Source: Ilumatobacteraceae bacterium
GTDB lineage: Bacteria > Actinomycetota > Acidimicrobiia > Acidimicrobiales > Ilumatobacteraceae
Direction: 5' to 3'
Assembly (NCBI GenBank): GCA_016650435.1
Contig: JAENVT010000196.1
Location: 1 to 6,437 of the forward strand
Length of the DNA stretch: 6,437 bases
Of this stretch, positions 5,418 to 6,437 are shown one piece after another. Numbering within the stretch: position 1 is the stretch's first letter; each line of letters starts with the position of its first letter. The notes under the pieces were generated by a model. It was not told the DNA's origin. It saw only the letters and a list, made by a program, of their open reading frames with translations, and did not search any database. A program made the position numbers and the translations under genes.

Positions 5418-5870
5418 TCAGCGTGCGCCCCACACAAAGCGGTGGGTATGGATGCCGAAATACGTGAAGCTCTCGACACTGCGAACTCCGTCGATCGCCC
5501 TGATCTCGTCGTCGATCACGGTCAGCAAGCGCGCCGAGTCCTCGCACAGGACCTCGACCAACAGATCGAACGAGCCGGAGGTGAACACGACGTAGATCAC
5601 TCCGGAGATATCAGCGATGCGGTCGGCAACATCGCGCACGTTCCGTTCGACTCGTACTCCGAGCGCGGCCATCACCGGATAGCCGAGTGCCAGCGGATCG
5701 GTGACACCGACGACTTTCACGACGCCGGCGTCGAGCAGTCGCTGCACGCGTAGGCGCGTTGCGGCGGGGGAGAGGTTGACCAGATCAGCGAGGTCCGCGT
5801 AGCTGGCCCGCCCATCGCGCTGCAAGGCCTCGATCAGTTGCCGATCGGTCTCGTCGAGTGCTGCGGTCAT
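5418..5870 (-). CDS. Lrp/AsnC-family transcriptional regulator
   Basis: The 150-aa product is the standard length for the family. Residues 5-50 carry the N-terminal helix-turn-helix, starting L-D-E-T-D-R-Q-L-I-E-A-L with recognition segment SYADLADLVNLSPAATRLRVQRL. From about residue 60 comes the RAM effector-binding and oligomerisation domain, with V-Y-V-V-F-T-S-G-S-F-D-L-L-V and the closing S-F-T-Y-F-G-I-H. The frame is open to 5921, but ATG 5870 gives the canonical start M-T-A-A-L-D-E-T-D and lies only 4 nt behind the stop of the dehydrogenase upstream. The two genes are therefore almost certainly cotranscribed. Its ligand, usually an amino acid or related small molecule, is unknown; the operon arrangement suggests feedback on the dehydrogenase operon. 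Confidence 0.93.
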   Translation of the reverse strand: MTAALDETDRQLIEALQRDGRASYADLADLVNLSPAATRLRVQRLLDAGVVKVVGVTDPLALGYPVMAALGVRVERNVRDVADRIADISGVIYVVFTSGSFDLLVEVLCEDSARLLTVIDDEIRAIDGVRSVESFTYFGIHTHRFVWGAR

Positions 5871-5874
5871 GATC

Positions 5875-6437
5875 TCACGTGATGCCGGCTGACAGACCGA
5901 AGTCGATGGAGATGTTGGCACCGGTGATCGCCGCGCTTGTCGGCTGGGCCAAGAACCAGATCAGCTCGGCGATCTCCGGCGGTTCGATGAAACGCGCCGA
6001 CGCCGCTTGGGGATAGCCGCGCAACAACTTGTCGAGATACGCCGTCGGATCAGCGCTGGCCGCGGCCTGCCCCCGCAGCATCGGCGAGTTGACGTCGCCG
6101 GGACACACGGCGTTGACACGAATCCCGCGTGGCGCCAGCTCGAGGGCGAGTGCTCGCGTCAGGTTGGTAACGCCGCCCTTCGATGCGCAGTAGACCGCGG
6201 CTCCGGCGTTGCCCTGCACGCCGGCGTCGGACGACATGTTGACGATGCAGCCACCAGTTGCTTCCAGATGCGGAATTGCGGCAGCGCAAACGAAGTAGAG
6301 ACCCTTGAGATTGAGGTCGATCACGCCATCCCATTCCTGTTCAGTGGTGTCTTCGCTCGGCCCTTCGGTCCACACCCCCGCAGCGTTGACGACTGCATCG
6401 AGCCGCTGCCCCCACTGCGTGGTCTCGACGATCGCTC
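5875..6437 (-). CDS. Short-chain dehydrogenase/reductase (SDR), N-terminus beyond window
   Basis: The visible part is 186 residues up to TGA 5875-5877; the frame runs off the right edge, so the start and the TGxxxGIG cofactor loop are not seen. Upstream of the first GTG at 6375 the frame continues as L-D-A-V-V-N-A-A-G, the NNAG-equivalent strand, so that GTG is not the start. Then come the catalytic Ser in I-V-N-M-S-S-D-A-G, the YCASK motif (Tyr and Lys of YxxxK), N-A-V-C-P-G-D-V after the sixth strand, and the C-terminal ITGANISIDFGLSAG. All point to a classical NAD(P)(H)-dependent SDR of the FabG type, normally about 250 aa. It oxidises or reduces a hydroxyl/carbonyl group; the substrate is unknown. 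It is the first visible gene of an operon with the Lrp/AsnC regulator. Confidence 0.94.
   Translation of the reverse strand, partial: AIVETTQWGQRLDAVVNAAGVWTEGPSEDTTEQEWDGVIDLNLKGLYFVCAAAIPHLEATGGCIVNMSSDAGVQGNAGAAVYCASKGGVTNLTRALALELAPRGIRVNAVCPGDVNSPMLRGQAAASADPTAYLDKLLRGYPQAASARFIEPPEIAELIWFLAQPTSAAITGANISIDFGLSAGIT

Noticed and set aside
4761..5753. 330-codon open frame on the plus strand
   Set aside because: It runs antisense through the SGNH-type hydrolase and the Lrp/AsnC gene, both clearly real.

Overview
This is a chromosomal window from a high-GC bacterium. The most likely source is an actinobacterium, possibly of the Acidimicrobiia type. The reasons are GC-biased codon third positions, lipoproteins whose lipobox is followed by a long Thr/Ala/Ser/Pro linker, a promoter that looks leaderless, and Rrf2, AraC and Lrp-type regulators close to catabolic-looking enzymes. 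The taxonomic guess is inference, because no rRNA or marker gene is present. I see no phage, transposase, CRISPR or tRNA, and most of the window is ordinary gene content. The interest lies mainly in the regulatory DNA between genes.

Positions 1-1323 hold a divergent pair. On the minus strand is the N-terminal two thirds of a sulfate-binding lipoprotein of an ABC importer (Sbp/CysP family), cut by the left edge. On the plus strand is an Rrf2-family regulator with no cysteine, so it cannot hold the usual Fe-S cluster. The 150-bp gap between them contains two clean inverted repeats and a tandem 12-bp repeat. The likely reading is a sulfur-responsive repressor controlling sulfate uptake and itself.

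Positions 1324-1574 are a short intergenic stretch. It contains a possible 50-codon ORF behind a good Shine-Dalgarno site that could be masked by a 6-bp stem, and a REP-like hairpin sequence. Whether this ORF is a gene is uncertain.

Positions 1575-4290 are a second divergent pair: an AraC-family regulator (minus) and a PheA/TfdB/TcmG-type FAD-dependent aromatic monooxygenase (plus). Their gap holds two near-identical 16-nt boxes in inverted orientation, 41-43 bp apart depending on the reference base. The proximal box overlaps the expected -35 position of the monooxygenase promoter. This suggests the AraC protein activates the oxygenase gene.

Positions 4334-5360 hold a 63-aa two-helix membrane protein (plus), whose start codon lies inside an inverted repeat, and a convergent SGNH/GDSL-type hydrolase lipoprotein (minus) with a strong leaderless promoter. 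Positions 5418-6437 are a minus-strand operon: a short-chain dehydrogenase/reductase cut by the right edge, then an Lrp/AsnC-type regulator 4 nt behind it.
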